Shown here in pieces: positions 26,225-35,762 of a stretch of 64,000 nt of DNA. Origin of the DNA: Candidatus Contendibacter sp. (GTDB lineage Bacteria; Pseudomonadota; Gammaproteobacteria; Competibacterales; Competibacteraceae); the NCBI GenBank assembly GCA_029624675.1, contig JARSSP010000071.1, forward strand, positions 124,001-188,000, in the 5' to 3' direction. A program made the position numbers and the translations under genes. The notes below the pieces were generated by a model. It saw nothing but the letters and a program-made list of their open reading frames with translations, was not told where the DNA came from and did no database searches. The first letter of the stretch is position 1; each line of letters starts with the position of its first letter.

Positions 26225-27370
26225 TCAATCCTCCAGCAACTTGCCTGCTTGACGGTGGCTCAGCGGCTCCCGCCCCGCCACTTTGCAGAACTTTTGTCCC
26301 GGCCGGGCCAGCCGCTCGGTCGTCCGGGCGAACAGCAGGCCGCTAGTGGCGCTGCGAATCGGCGTCCGGGCCGCGCCCGGTGGCTCGCCCAGCGGATCCA
26401 CCAGTTCCGCCACCACCTCGCCCACCGCGACCCGTTCCCCCAACCGCTTGCGATAGACCAACACGCCCGCCGCCGGCGCGGTCAATACGTCCACACCGTC
26501 TAGCGGAGTCGGTTCGCAAAGCGGTTCCGGCAACGGTCCCGGTGCGCCGGCGAGCACGCCGCGCCGCCGCAGGAAGCGCAGCAGCGCCGCCGCGTCGGTC
26601 GCCGCGTCCTTGTCGCGCACGTCCGCCTGGCCCCGCAGTTCCACCGTGGTCGCGAAACAGGCCAGCGGCACGGGTCCCTCCTCCGCCAGCGCCGCGCGCA
26701 GCTTCCACCACGGTCCCGCGCAGGCTTCGTCGAAGGGATTACCGCCCGGCTCGTCCTCCAGCAGGACCGCCGCCGCGCCCAGGTCCGCGCCCAGTTCGAC
26801 GGCTGCGTCGCGCTGCCGACGGGAGGCGTACAGATGCAGCAGCGCCTCGCCATCGCAGTGCAGGTCAAAGACCCAATCCGCATCGATGGCCAGGCGTAGC
26901 AGCTCCAACTTGAGCGCGTCCGCTTCCCGCGCCGCCGTCCGCTCCGCCAACAGATTGCGCAACACCGCGCGAATTTGCGTCACGTTCGCCGTCGGATCGT
27001 CGCTCAACCGCCCCTTGACCCGTTCCAGCGCGTCCACCGCCAAATCGGGAAATCCCCGGTTGAAATTGCCGGTACCCTCGAAATCGAACCGGCCCAGCAA
27101 CCGGCCATCGAGGTGCTGGCCCAGACCGATGGGATTGGCGACGGGAACCACCACCACTTCGCCCACGAGCCGACCTTCCCCCTGGGCCTGCTCCAGGCCA
27201 CGCAACAGATGTTGCGTCACCAGCAACCCCGGTATCTCGTCGGCGTGGAGGGCAGCCTGAAAATAGGCCTTGGGCCGGGCGCCAGGCGTGCCGTAACGAT
27301 GGACCCGCAACGTCCGCTCGACGCCGGGCGCGGGCGAGGGTAAAACGAGAGTCGCGGTGGACGTGGGCAT
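26225..27370 (-). CDS. succinylglutamate desuccinylase/aspartoacylase-family zinc hydrolase
   Basis: A 381-residue M14-like amidohydrolase. Zinc ligands H42 and E45 are in AALHADEIPGLLV, and a third His is in DWVFDLHCDGEALLHL. The C-terminal beta domain carries a lipoyl-like barrel (APAAGVLVYRKRLGERVAVG). Members remove acyl groups from amino acids. This branch is not AstE itself and its substrate is unknown. The gene stands alone, divergent from the quinone oxidoreductase. Confidence 0.83.
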   Translation of the reverse strand: MPTSTATLVLPSPAPGVERTLRVHRYGTPGARPKAYFQAALHADEIPGLLVTQHLLRGLEQAQGEGRLVGEVVVVPVANPIGLGQHLDGRLLGRFDFEGTGNFNRGFPDLAVDALERVKGRLSDDPTANVTQIRAVLRNLLAERTAAREADALKLELLRLAIDADWVFDLHCDGEALLHLYASRRQRDAAVELGADLGAAAVLLEDEPGGNPFDEACAGPWWKLRAALAEEGPVPLACFATTVELRGQADVRDKDAATDAAALLRFLRRRGVLAGAPGPLPEPLCEPTPLDGVDVLTAPAAGVLVYRKRLGERVAVGEVVAELVDPLGEPPGAARTPIRSATSGLLFARTTERLARPGQKFCKVAGREPLSHRQAGKLLED

Positions 27371-27510
27371 GGCGGATGCTCCTCGTTCGATCGGGGATTG
27401 GGGGACCGGGCGCGAGGGTCTATCCTAACGCGCCCGGTCCCGAACCGCATCCGCGTTGGACCCTCCAGCGCCCGCCCCCCTCATTCGATCCCAATTTGTG
27501 GAAAACGCTC

Positions 27511-28452
27511 ATGACGACGATGAAAGCCGTGCGTATTCACGCCTATGGCGGCCCTGAACTGCTGCATTACGAAGACGTGTCCCGACCCGAACCCGGACCC
27601 GACGACCTCCTGATCCAGGTGCGAGCGGCGGCGGTCAACCCGGTGGACTGGAAAATCCGCGAAGGTGACCTGCAAGGCGTTCTGAACCATCGGTTGCCAC
27701 TGATCCTGGGTTGGGACATCGCCGGCACGGTGGTCGAGGTCGGTCCCGACACGACCGGCTTTGAGATCGGCGATGAGGTTTACACCCGACCTGACATTGA
27801 GCGCGACGGCGGTTACGCTGAATTCATCGCGGTCAAGGCCAGCGAGGTCGCGCCGAAGCCGGCCACGCTGGACCCGGTCCACGCCGCCGCCGTGCCGCTG
27901 GCCGCCCTGACCGCCTGGCAATCACTGGTGGACGCCGCCCAGTTGCAGGCTGGCCAAACCGTGCTGATCCACGCCGTCGCCGGGGGTGTGGGCAGCTTCG
28001 CGGCGCAACTGGCCAAGGCGCGGGGCGCGCGGGTCGCCGCCACCGCCTCGGCGGTCAATATTGGATTGGCGGCGGACCTGGGCGTCGACCAGTTCGTGGA
28101 TTACACCCGAACCCGGTTCGAACAGGTAGTCAAGGAGGTGGACGTGGTGCTCGACACTATCGGTGGTGATGTTCAAGAACGCTCCTGGCAGGTCTTGAAA
28201 CCGGGCGGCATCCTGGTTTCGGTGGTCAGCCCGCCGCCGGAAGCGACCGCCGCCGCATACGGCGTTCGTGGGGCCTTCGTGTTCATTCAGCCCAGTGGCC
28301 CGCAACTGGTGGAGATCGCCCGGTTGATCGACCAGGGGCCAATGAAACCGATCATCCACACCGTCCTGCCGCTGAGCGAGGCCCGTCAGGCCCAGGTCAT
28401 CAGCCAGGGCGGCCATGCGCGCGGCAAGATCGTGCTGCGGGTCAGGGATTGA
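27511..28452 (+). CDS. zinc-independent NADP-dependent oxidoreductase (quinone oxidoreductase-like MDR)
   Basis: A 313-residue medium-chain reductase. The GroES-like N-domain starts MKAVRIHAYGGPELLHYEDV and has AAVNPVDWKIREG and LGWDIAGTVVEVG. The Rossmann motif HAVAGGVGSFAAQLAKARG binds NADPH, and GHARGKIVLRV closes the protein. The zinc cysteines of alcohol dehydrogenases are absent. Such enzymes reduce quinones or reactive enals and ketones. ATG 27511 is chosen because upstream in-frame sequence is not conserved. Confidence 0.88.
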   Translation: MTTMKAVRIHAYGGPELLHYEDVSRPEPGPDDLLIQVRAAAVNPVDWKIREGDLQGVLNHRLPLILGWDIAGTVVEVGPDTTGFEIGDEVYTRPDIERDGGYAEFIAVKASEVAPKPATLDPVHAAAVPLAALTAWQSLVDAAQLQAGQTVLIHAVAGGVGSFAAQLAKARGARVAATASAVNIGLAADLGVDQFVDYTRTRFEQVVKEVDVVLDTIGGDVQERSWQVLKPGGILVSVVSPPPEATAAAYGVRGAFVFIQPSGPQLVEIARLIDQGPMKPIIHTVLPLSEARQAQVISQGGHARGKIVLRVRD

Positions 28453-28504
28453 AAACCACCTGACTCGACCGGACCGGGCGAGCGTCGGCCAGACCGCGCC
28501 CGCC

Positions 28505-29155
28505 TCACCGCGCCGTGAAGTAAATATCGCCGTACCAGGCCGAGGCGCCCTGGCCGCTGTTGTCCGTATCGGTCATCAGGGCCACGGCGTCGATGGCGTC
28601 GATGTCCTCGCCGAACAACTGCCGAAAATCGGCGCGAATGTCGCGTTTCTCGCTGACCCAGCCGCCGGCGTCCTTCGTCCCCGAGCGCAGCGCCATCACC
28701 CGGGCATTGCTGGTAAACGCGTTGTTCCAGGTCGCGCCGACCGGTTGGTTGCTGGACCAGACATAGACCAGCGAGCGAGTTTTCCAGAACGCCGCGCCGC
28801 CCGCCACCACCACGTAGACCCGCGCCGGATAATCGTCGCCCGCCTGGGTTCGCTCGTCCACGCCGCTCAACACCCGGTCCACCCGCCACGACCAGTTCAG
28901 CCAGGGCGTGCGGTTCAAATCCACCCGGATTTCCCGGTACAGGCCCGAAGCCGCGCCCTGGCTGGCGGCAAACAGCGCCCGTCGCCCGCTCTTGTCGTCG
29001 AAGCCATAACGGGTTTCGCCCTGAAACGCCTTGGTTCGCCACCCATTCAAATCGCCGGCGGAAAACCGGCCGATCATCAGCGCGTCATCCGCCGCGCCCG
29101 CCATGGCCGAAATCGCCAGCAACGCCGCGCCCAGTCCCGCTTCGAATCTCATCAC
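28505..29155 (-). CDS. exported DUF3047 protein
   Basis: A 216-residue protein with a signal peptide (FEAGLGAALLAISAMAGAAD) and the DUF3047 body (LNGWRTKAFQGETRYGF, LNWSWRVDRVL, AGDDYPARVYVVV, VYVWSSNQPVG, VALMTDTDNSGQGASAWYGD). The fold looks like a carbohydrate-binding-type beta sandwich, but its function is not established. Its ATG overlaps the stop of the upstream lipoprotein gene (29152-29155), so the two form an operon. Confidence 0.82.
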   Translation of the reverse strand: MMRFEAGLGAALLAISAMAGAADDALMIGRFSAGDLNGWRTKAFQGETRYGFDDKSGRRALFAASQGAASGLYREIRVDLNRTPWLNWSWRVDRVLSGVDERTQAGDDYPARVYVVVAGGAAFWKTRSLVYVWSSNQPVGATWNNAFTSNARVMALRSGTKDAGGWVSEKRDIRADFRQLFGEDIDAIDAVALMTDTDNSGQGASAWYGDIYFTAR

Positions 29156-30624
29156 CTCGCCTCCGCCGGTTCAAACACTCGGTCCAGCAAATCCGCGTCG
29201 TCGAAATGCCGCCGGCCCACGAACGCAATGGCGTGCCGGCCACGCTCGCGCATGGCACCGGGCGAGGGCACGCCCGTCGGCCACAGTAACCAGCGTTCGG
29301 CCCGTTCGCTGCCAGCCACCAACCCATCCGGTCCAAACAGGCCACGCGACGGGCCGTTTTCCACCGGCACGGCGTACAACGCCGCGTACTCCCGCTCGTC
29401 CAGTTTCGTCACCGCGCCCGCCCGGTCCGCGTACACCCGTTGCAACTCGTGGCTGCCGGACGCCAGCCGGACCACGACACGTTCGCCCTCCCCCACCGTT
29501 GGCGCCGGCTGTGGAACCAGCGGGGGCTCGGCCCAGTCCGCCGTTTCCGCGCGCAGGCGCAAGGCCGGGCCAGGAAACAGCAGGTGATAACAGCCGCAGG
29601 CGTGAATGCTGTCGTACAGGAGTGGCCGACCCGCGCGATCCAGCGTCACCCGCCACAGCACTCCATCCAGCGGCCCACCCAACAGATCGAACGCGCCGGT
29701 CCTCGGGCGGGCCGCGAACCAGATCAGATAGTTGAGTTGCAACAGCGGTTCACCGCGCCAGCGAGCGTGGGAAACATAATGATAGACCGTCGGTTGGGCT
29801 GGATCGACCGTGGGCACGCCATCGGCCCGCCAGTACGGCGCGCCCGGTCGGTCGGCATCGGTGACGACATCCACTTCCCAGACCGGCGCATGAGCCGCGA
29901 ACAAAGCTTGAAGCTGGACCGGATTCGGTTCGGGAATACCGAGCGCATCGCGGGGAATCGTCGCGACCTCGGTAGCGACCGGCGGCGCGGCGGGCAATCC
30001 GTAGCGGCGCGACGCGCCTTGCGCCGACCCATCCGCCAGGGGCCGGGTAAACCGGGCGCGAACCTCTTCCTGATAGCGGTGGACACCGAAATCCACTGGC
30101 ACTATCGTCAGCGGATAGAGTCCCAGCACTTGGTTCAAGGTATCGTACTCGTCCGCCACCCGCGCCCGCGCCCGGATCAGCGCCAGCCGGCCGGGATCGC
30201 GCCCATCGGCGCTTTGCAGCGCGACCGCGCAGGACGCGAGCGTGACGGGAACCGTCTCGGCGGGCGCGTGACGACGGTTCAATTCCACCTTGACCGATTC
30301 CGGCAACGACATCCACTCCACCCCGCGGGCTTCCTGGTCCAGCGCGTTCAGCCGCGTCAGCCAAGCGGCGGTCTTGACGGGATCCAGGGGTTGCGCGCGG
30401 AAATCGGCCAGAAATCGGTCCACCCGCAGGTAGGGAAAACCGGCGACGCGGGTGAACGCGGATGGCGTCGTCCCGTGCTCGGCCACCGCCGCATCCAGCG
30501 CGGCGTACCCCTCCAGACAGTGCGCTTTGACCGGATCATCGAGGGAGTGAGGCGGATCGAGGGCGCAACCGGCCAGTAAACTCGCCAGCACCATCCCGAT
30601 CAGACCCCATCCCATGACGCCCAT
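29152..30624 (-). CDS. predicted lipoprotein of unknown function
   Basis: A 490-residue protein starting MGVMGWGLIGMVLASLLAGC, with lipobox LAGC. The ATG at 30624 has an AGGGA site six bases upstream, which decides the start although the frame is open further up. The body is rich in Arg, Pro and Trp. It contains a region with TVYHYVSHARWRGEPLLQL, ARPRTGAFDLLGGPLDG and the Cys/His segment DSIHACGCYHLLFPG. I do not recognise the family. It is translationally coupled to the DUF3047 gene and probably acts with it in the periplasm. Confidence 0.7.
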   Translation of the reverse strand: MGVMGWGLIGMVLASLLAGCALDPPHSLDDPVKAHCLEGYAALDAAVAEHGTTPSAFTRVAGFPYLRVDRFLADFRAQPLDPVKTAAWLTRLNALDQEARGVEWMSLPESVKVELNRRHAPAETVPVTLASCAVALQSADGRDPGRLALIRARARVADEYDTLNQVLGLYPLTIVPVDFGVHRYQEEVRARFTRPLADGSAQGASRRYGLPAAPPVATEVATIPRDALGIPEPNPVQLQALFAAHAPVWEVDVVTDADRPGAPYWRADGVPTVDPAQPTVYHYVSHARWRGEPLLQLNYLIWFAARPRTGAFDLLGGPLDGVLWRVTLDRAGRPLLYDSIHACGCYHLLFPGPALRLRAETADWAEPPLVPQPAPTVGEGERVVVRLASGSHELQRVYADRAGAVTKLDEREYAALYAVPVENGPSRGLFGPDGLVAGSERAERWLLWPTGVPSPGAMRERGRHAIAFVGRRHFDDADLLDRVFEPAEAR

Positions 30625-30723
30625 TTCGATTCCCTCGCTCGGATTGCCCGCTACTAGCAAAGACTTTCCAACATGCTGGCGTGTTCCCTTCTCGCGATTC
30701 TCAATCCAGGTGCTATCGCCGGT

Positions 30724-30729
30724 TATAAT
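30724..30729 (+). promoter_or_regulatory. possible -10 box upstream of the PTPS-family gene
   Basis: A perfect TATAAT 52 bases before the ATG at 30781. A matching -35 is not evident, so confidence is low. Confidence 0.3.
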
Positions 30730-30780
30730 CGCGATATCGCCATACGACGCGGCCCTGGCGGATTCAACGGGAGTACGCCC

Positions 30781-31320
30781 ATGACTGGACCCGATGGACA
30801 GCACAGTTGGACTCTTCACATCCGCAAGGACAACCTCAAATTCGCGGCCGCGCATATGACCGTATTCCCCGACGGCCGCAAGGAACGCTTGCATGGCCAC
30901 AACTACCAGGTGCAACTCGACCTGGAACTGGCCGCCCCTCCAACCTTGGCGCGGATGCTCAGCTACGAGGTCTTCAAGCAAGCATTGCGCGCGGCTTGCG
31001 CTGAGTGGGATGAGAAGGTGCTGATCGCTGGGAATAACCCCTGGCTGGAATGGCTACCTGGCGCGGAGGACGAGTGCGCGTTCCGGCTGTGCGGCAAGCG
31101 TTACGTGCTGCCCGCCGACGAGGTGGCGGTGCTGGCGACCGACAACATCACCGCCGAAAACCTGGCCCGACTGTTGTTCGAGCGATTTTGGGTGGAACTG
31201 ACCCGCGATTCCCGTTGGCCCTGGCGAGAGTGCGTCAGGAAGGTCTGGCTGCGGGTCGACGAGTCGCGCGGCCAGGGCGCCACCTACGGTGTATCCGCGC
31301 TCATTTCCGATGAAGCTTGA
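30781..31320 (+). CDS. 6-pyruvoyl tetrahydropterin synthase-family protein with PTPS-III motif
   Basis: A 179-residue protein of the QueD/PTPS fold. Zinc ligands are the His of KFAAAHM and both His of LHGHNYQV. The Thr/Glu segment TAENLARLLFERF and the terminal VDESRGQGATYG are present. QueD has CxxxHGH. Here the cysteine position is Lys and the next residue is Glu (KERLHGH), which gives the ExxHGH signature described for PTPS-III. PTPS-III proteins form 6-hydroxymethyl-dihydropterin for folate in place of FolB. The role here is therefore probably in pterin or folate synthesis rather than queuosine. Confidence 0.78.
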   Translation: MTGPDGQHSWTLHIRKDNLKFAAAHMTVFPDGRKERLHGHNYQVQLDLELAAPPTLARMLSYEVFKQALRAACAEWDEKVLIAGNNPWLEWLPGAEDECAFRLCGKRYVLPADEVAVLATDNITAENLARLLFERFWVELTRDSRWPWRECVRKVWLRVDESRGQGATYGVSALISDEA

Positions 31321-31387
31321 ATATCCATAGATGGCAGTCAGGGCGCCTCAAGCAACTTGGGTGCCTTGGAACGCGGGCATAAAAAAA

Positions 31388-31410
31388 CCGCCAGCAAGTC
31401 CGGCTGGCGG
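31388..31410 (-). terminator. rho-independent terminator (minus strand)
   Basis: An eight-base stem CCGCCAGC / GCTGGCGG with a seven-base loop. Read on the minus strand it is followed by a run of T. It lies about 125 bases beyond the stop of the leftward zinc-ribbon gene. Confidence 0.75.
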
Positions 31411-31535
31411 TCAAGTACAGGATATTGAGCTTAAAACACGCTTCGCTGTGGAAACCAGCTCAAGCGCTGTCTATTTAAAGATAATTCGGCCCCACGGTAA
31501 ATCAGGTAGATTGACAGGCGTATCATGGTTTCTAC

Positions 31536-32072
31536 CTATGAATCCCGCGCGCCGACGCGCACGAAAACCGTCCCGCCGCATGCCGGGCACGGCGCGATGG
31601 CGGCGGGCGCATGAAACACCATCGGTTCGCCGCAAGCCTTGCATTGCAAGGTGCCGGGACCGGTGATCTCACCGCCGCGATATTCGACCGACCCCGCCCC
31701 TCCCTCGACGGCCTCGAACGTCGGGAACTCCAGCCGCGACTGGTCAACGCCACGCTGGAAAAAATCCAACAGCCGGTCTTCCAGCAGTTCCACGTCAAAG
31801 CGCAACCAAGCGCCCAAATCACGACCAGTATCGGCCAAATACTGGCCGGCGTCCTCCAGATCACGCTTCAGATAGCCGCCGATCAACCGCGCCTCCTCGC
31901 GGGTCAGTTCCCCCAGTTCCACCGCTTTTTCCGCCGCGTGCTCGATGCTGGCGCGTAACTGGGGTAATGCTTCCCGCTCGGCCTGTTCCAGTTCCTCCAG
32001 ACGAAGCTTCACTCGCTCCATCATCCGGTGATAAGCCCGCGCCAGTGGCTTGCCCTGGGTTGGTTCGGTCAT
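31536..32072 (-). CDS. zinc ribbon-containing protein (DUF1451 type)
   Basis: A 178-residue cytoplasmic protein. A long charged helical part (YHRMMERVKLRLEELEQAER to LLDFFQRGVDQSRL) is followed by a C-terminal zinc ribbon with CKAC and CPACGG. This arrangement matches the DUF1451/YnfL-like group, which has no defined function. ATG 32072 has a GGGGAG site upstream. A minus-strand terminator lies downstream. Confidence 0.8.
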   Translation of the reverse strand: MTEPTQGKPLARAYHRMMERVKLRLEELEQAEREALPQLRASIEHAAEKAVELGELTREEARLIGGYLKRDLEDAGQYLADTGRDLGAWLRFDVELLEDRLLDFFQRGVDQSRLEFPTFEAVEGGAGSVEYRGGEITGPGTLQCKACGEPMVFHAPAAIAPCPACGGTVFVRVGARDS

Positions 32073-32186
32073 TTCGATTACTCCCCTGTCGCCGGTCGGG
32101 GCCATTCCGCACGGCGCGCGGTTCGCCCGATTGCGTCATTCTAGCCCGACTTCGCGCCAAGGCCCATCGCGACCGGTTCGGCGCGG

Positions 32187-32411
32187 CTACGAGTGGTCGG
32201 CGAAACCGCGACCGCCGGACAATTGCAAATCGTCGGCGTCCCATCCACGGGCAAGCGTCGCCCAACCCGCCACCCAAGCATGGTGCAGGTAGCTATTCGG
32301 GACATAAGGATTACGGTCCTCGCCCCGGGTCGCCGCGTCGACGCCTTGTCGGAACGCCTGGCGCAACAGCGGCGCCAGTTTTTTGTGAGCATTCATGTGG
32401 CCGTGCGTCAT
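32187..32411 (-). CDS. ribosome modulation factor-like protein (Rmf/CrpP family)
   Basis: A 74-residue basic protein. The pattern AFRQGVDAATRGEDRNPY then HHAWVAGWATLARGW matches the Rmf/CrpP family: Gly-Ala helix, (C/N)PY, and W-x-x-GW. Rmf dimerises 70S ribosomes in stationary phase. The protein is longer than E. coli Rmf and its CPY is NPY, so it is a divergent member. Starts at 32411 or 32396 are both possible. An AAGG lies very close to the first. Confidence 0.62.
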   Translation of the reverse strand: MTHGHMNAHKKLAPLLRQAFRQGVDAATRGEDRNPYVPNSYLHHAWVAGWATLARGWDADDLQLSGGRGFADHS

Positions 32412-32466
32412 CCACCTTCGTCGATCAGAATTGATTAGAACTGTTGTGCATTTGAAAACAATTTTA

Positions 32467-34221
32467 TTAAAAAAGCAACTTTGTTGCTTGACTACCATCC
32501 ACCTGCATTCGATACAGGCTGGCGTACAGCCCGTTTCGGGCCAGTAGCTCGCCATGCGCACCCATCTCGACCAGGCGCCCCCGGTCCAGCACCACGATCC
32601 GATCCGCGTTCTCGATGGTGGACAGTCGGTGGGCGATCACGAAAGCGGTGCGTCCCTGGCGCAAGGTGTCCAACGCCTGTTGGACCTTGCGTTCCGACTG
32701 GGTATCGAGCGCCGAGGTCGCCTCGTCCAGGATCAGGATCGGAGCATTCTTGAGCAGAGCGCGGGCGATGGCCAGTCGCTGGCGCTGGCCACCCGACAGC
32801 CGCGCGCCGTTCTCGCCGATCAGGGTATTGATGCCCTGGGGCAACTCGCGGATGAACTCCAGGGCGTGGGCGCTCTCGGCGGCCCGAAGCAACTCGGCCT
32901 CGCTGGCCCGGAAGCCCGCGCCATAGGCGATGTTGGCGGCGACGGTGTCGTTGAACAACACAATGTCCTGACTGACGTAGGCGATGTTGGCGCGCAGATC
33001 GGCCAGGCGCAGGTCACGAATCGGAATGCCGTCCAGGCGGATTTCACCGGACTCCAATTCGTAGAAGCGCGGCAGTAGACTCATCAGCGTGGTCTTGCCA
33101 CCGCCCGAAGGCCCCACCAGGGCGATGGTCTCGCCGGGTCGCACCTCAAGGTCGAATTGCTGGATCACCTCGGCGCCGTCGGCCCGATAGCGGTAGCCGA
33201 CCTGTTGGAAACGGACCTCGCCCCGGGCCCGGCCAAGGGCTTGCGTCCCCCGGTCCGGCTCCGGCGGCTCGTCGAGCAGCGCAAAGAGGGTCTCCGCCGC
33301 CGCCAACCCGCGTTGCAATTGCTCGTTGACCTTGGTCAACCGCTTGATCGGCGACAACAACATCGCCATCGCCCCGAACAGCGACACGAATCCACCGACG
33401 GTGATTTGGTCGGCGGCTGACTGCAGCGCGGCCAGGTAGATCATCGCGCCCAGGGCGACAACCGCCAGCAGTTGCACCAGTGGTCCGCTGCCCTCGGACA
33501 GGGCGGCCAGCTTCAGGTTGAACTGGCGGACTCGATTGTTCACCCGGTGGAATCGCGCCCGCTCGTAGTCCTGGCCGCCGAAAATCTTGATGACCTTGTG
33601 GCCTTGCAGGATTTCATCGATCACGTGGGTCAGATCGCCCATCAACTCCTGCAATTCCCGGCTCAGGCGCCGCAGCCGCCGGCTGATCAGCCGCACGATC
33701 ACGGCGATGCCGGGCGCGATCACGAACGCCAGCAGCGACAGCTTCCAGTTCAGATACAGCATCCAGCCCAGCAGGCCGATCACCGACAACCCATCCTTGA
33801 CCAGCGCCACCAGCGCCTGGGTGGTGGCGGTCATCACCTGAGTGACGTCATAGGTCAGGCGGGACAGCAGACTGCCGGCGGAATGGTCGTCGAAATAGCG
33901 GGTCGGCAGGGTCAGCAATCGAGCGAACAAGGCGTTGCGCAAATCCATCACCACCCGGTGCGCGACCCACTCCATCGCCAGGCTGCCGACGAAACCGGCC
34001 ACGCCACGAACGACGAACACCACCACCAGCAGCAGCGGCATCAGCCGGATGGCGCGTGGATCCTTGGCCACGAAGCTGCCGTCCAACAAGGGTTGGATCA
34101 GCGCCGGAATCAGCGGCTCGGTGGCCGCCGCCACCACGGTGCCCAGCAGCGAGAGCGCGAAAATCCGGGTGTACGGTCGAACGTAGCCCAGCAATCGCAG
34201 ATACAAATCCTTGCTGTTCAT
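32467..34221 (-). CDS. msbA: lipid A export ABC transporter MsbA
   Basis: A 584-residue half-transporter that flips lipid A-core across the inner membrane. The N-terminal six-helix domain (YVRPYTRIFALSLLGTVV; RVVMDLRNALFARLLTLP) precedes the nucleotide-binding domain with Walker A GPSGGGKTT, Q-loop YVSQDIVLFND, signature RLSGGQRQRLAIARAL, Walker B ILILDEATSALD and switch His in VIAHRLSTI. ATG 34221 begins MNSKDLYLRLLGYVRPY. It is divergent from hldE, another LPS gene, a common gammaproteobacterial pairing. Confidence 0.93.
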   Translation of the reverse strand: MNSKDLYLRLLGYVRPYTRIFALSLLGTVVAAATEPLIPALIQPLLDGSFVAKDPRAIRLMPLLLVVVFVVRGVAGFVGSLAMEWVAHRVVMDLRNALFARLLTLPTRYFDDHSAGSLLSRLTYDVTQVMTATTQALVALVKDGLSVIGLLGWMLYLNWKLSLLAFVIAPGIAVIVRLISRRLRRLSRELQELMGDLTHVIDEILQGHKVIKIFGGQDYERARFHRVNNRVRQFNLKLAALSEGSGPLVQLLAVVALGAMIYLAALQSAADQITVGGFVSLFGAMAMLLSPIKRLTKVNEQLQRGLAAAETLFALLDEPPEPDRGTQALGRARGEVRFQQVGYRYRADGAEVIQQFDLEVRPGETIALVGPSGGGKTTLMSLLPRFYELESGEIRLDGIPIRDLRLADLRANIAYVSQDIVLFNDTVAANIAYGAGFRASEAELLRAAESAHALEFIRELPQGINTLIGENGARLSGGQRQRLAIARALLKNAPILILDEATSALDTQSERKVQQALDTLRQGRTAFVIAHRLSTIENADRIVVLDRGRLVEMGAHGELLARNGLYASLYRMQVDGSQATKLLF

Positions 34222-34334
34222 GGTGCGGAGAGCGACAAGTGGGGATTGACAACAGGCGTCTTCACGCCTTGCCCTTGGGTTTTCCCATCCCATGCTATCA
34301 TGACGCTCGCACGAAACATTCTCGAAAATAACCC

Positions 34335-35762
34335 ATGAAACCGCAGATTCCCCCGTTCGAGCCGGCCCGGGTATTGATCGCCGGCGACGTAATGCTGGAC
34401 CGCTACTGGTACGGCCCCGCCGCGCGCATCTCGCCAGAGGCGCCCGTGCCGGTGGTCAAGGTTGAGGCGGTCGAGGAGCGACCCGGCGGCGCGGCCAACG
34501 TGGCGGTCAACATCGCGACCCTCGGCGGCCAGGTCCGGGTGATCGGGGTCGCCGGGGCCGACGAGGCAGCGGTCGCGTTGGAAACCAAACTGCGCCGGCT
34601 AGGCGTGGCTTGCGAGCTGATCCGCCAGCCTGGCCAAGCCACGATCACCAAGCTGCGGGTCTTGAGCCGCAACCAACAGTTGCTGCGGCTGGATTTCGAG
34701 GACGGCTTCCCCGACTTCGAACCGGCCGCCCTGCGAGAACGCTTCGCCGTCCACCTGCCCGACAGCGACGTCGTGGTGCTGTCCGATTACCAAAAGGGCG
34801 CGCTGCGCGAGGTCGAGGCATTGATCCGCGTCGCCCGCGCCGCCGGCAAACCGGTGCTGGTGGACCCCAAGGGCCGCGATTTCGGCCGCTACCGGGGCGC
34901 CACCCTGTTGACGCCCAATCTGGCCGAATTCGAAAGCGTGGCCGGCCCCTGCCGCGACGAAGGCGAACTGGCGGAGCGAGGTCAGGCGCTGCGCGAGCGG
35001 CTGGAACTGGAAGCCCTGCTGATCACCCGCGGCGAGCAGGGCATGACCCTGTTGCGCGCCGGCGTCGAACCGCTGCATCTGGCGGCTCGCGCCCGTGAGG
35101 TCTACGACGTGACCGGGGCGGGCGACACCGTGATCGCCACGCTGGCCACCGGGCTGGCCGCCGGGCTGGATTTGTCGGCGGCGACGCCGCTGGCCAATCT
35201 GGCGGCCGGCATCGTGGTCGGCAAGCTGGGCGCCGCCAGCGTCACCGTGTCCGAGCTGCGCCGGGCGCTGTACGAACACGAGGAACCCCCGCGCGGGGTG
35301 TTGGACGAAGCGCAATTGCTGCGGACGGTCGCCGACGCCAAGGCCCATGGCGAAACCATCGTCATGACCAACGGCTGCTTCGACATTCTGCACGCCGGGC
35401 ACGTGACCTATCTGGAACAGGCGAAACGGCTGGGCAATCGCTTGATCGTGGCGGTCAACGCCGACGCCACGGTGCGCCGGCTCAAGGGTCCCGACCGGCC
35501 GGTCAATCCGCTGGCGCAACGGATGCGGGTGCTGGCCGGACTAGCGGCGGTGGACTGGGTCGTTCCCTTTGTCGAGGATACGCCGGAGCGGCTGATCGGC
35601 GCGGTCCAGCCGGATTACCTGGTTAAGGGCGGCGACAACGACCCGGCCCATATTCCCGGCAATCGCGCTGTCTGGGACGCGGGCGGCCAGGTCGTGATCA
35701 TGGATTACCTCGAAGGCTGCTCGACCACCGGCACCATCGCTCGAATCCTACGCCGGCCATGA
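34335..35762 (+). CDS. hldE: bifunctional heptose-7-phosphate kinase / heptose-1-phosphate adenylyltransferase
   Basis: A 475-residue fusion enzyme of ADP-heptose synthesis for LPS core. The N-terminal ribokinase-like kinase has [31 protein letters not shown] and the catalytic [11 protein letters not shown] near residue 260. The C-terminal nucleotidyltransferase has [16 protein letters not shown] near residue 345 and VKGGDND. The domain order and length are those of the E. coli protein. The stop overlaps the ATG of the following FAD enzyme, giving a three-gene unit. Confidence 0.95.
   Translation: MKPQIPPFEPARVLIAGDVMLDRYWYGPAARISPEAPVPVVKVEAVEERPGGAANVAVNIATLGGQVRVIGVAGADEAAVALETKLRRLGVACELIRQPGQATITKLRVLSRNQQLLRLDFEDGFPDFEPAALRERFAVHLPDSDVVVLSDYQKGALREVEALIRVARAAGKPVLVDPKGRDFGRYRGATLLTPNLAEFESVAGPCRDEGELAERGQALRERLELEALLITRGEQGMTLLRAGVEPLHLAARAREVYDVTGAGDTVIATLATGLAAGLDLSAATPLANLAAGIVVGKLGAASVTVSELRRALYEHEEPPRGVLDEAQLLRTVADAKAHGETIVMTNGCFDILHAGHVTYLEQAKRLGNRLIVAVNADATVRRLKGPDRPVNPLAQRMRVLAGLAAVDWVVPFVEDTPERLIGAVQPDYLVKGGDNDPAHIPGNRAVWDAGGQVVIMDYLEGCSTTGTIARILRRP

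Noticed and set aside
27424-27459. TCCTAAC and GTTGGAC spaced like an attC
   Set aside because: The inner arms do not pair and it lies in the spacer between two ordinary core genes; probably chance.
34269-34301. Possible hldE promoter with TATCAT
   Set aside because: No -35 at acceptable spacing (nearest hexamers give 15 or 21 bases), so not listed.
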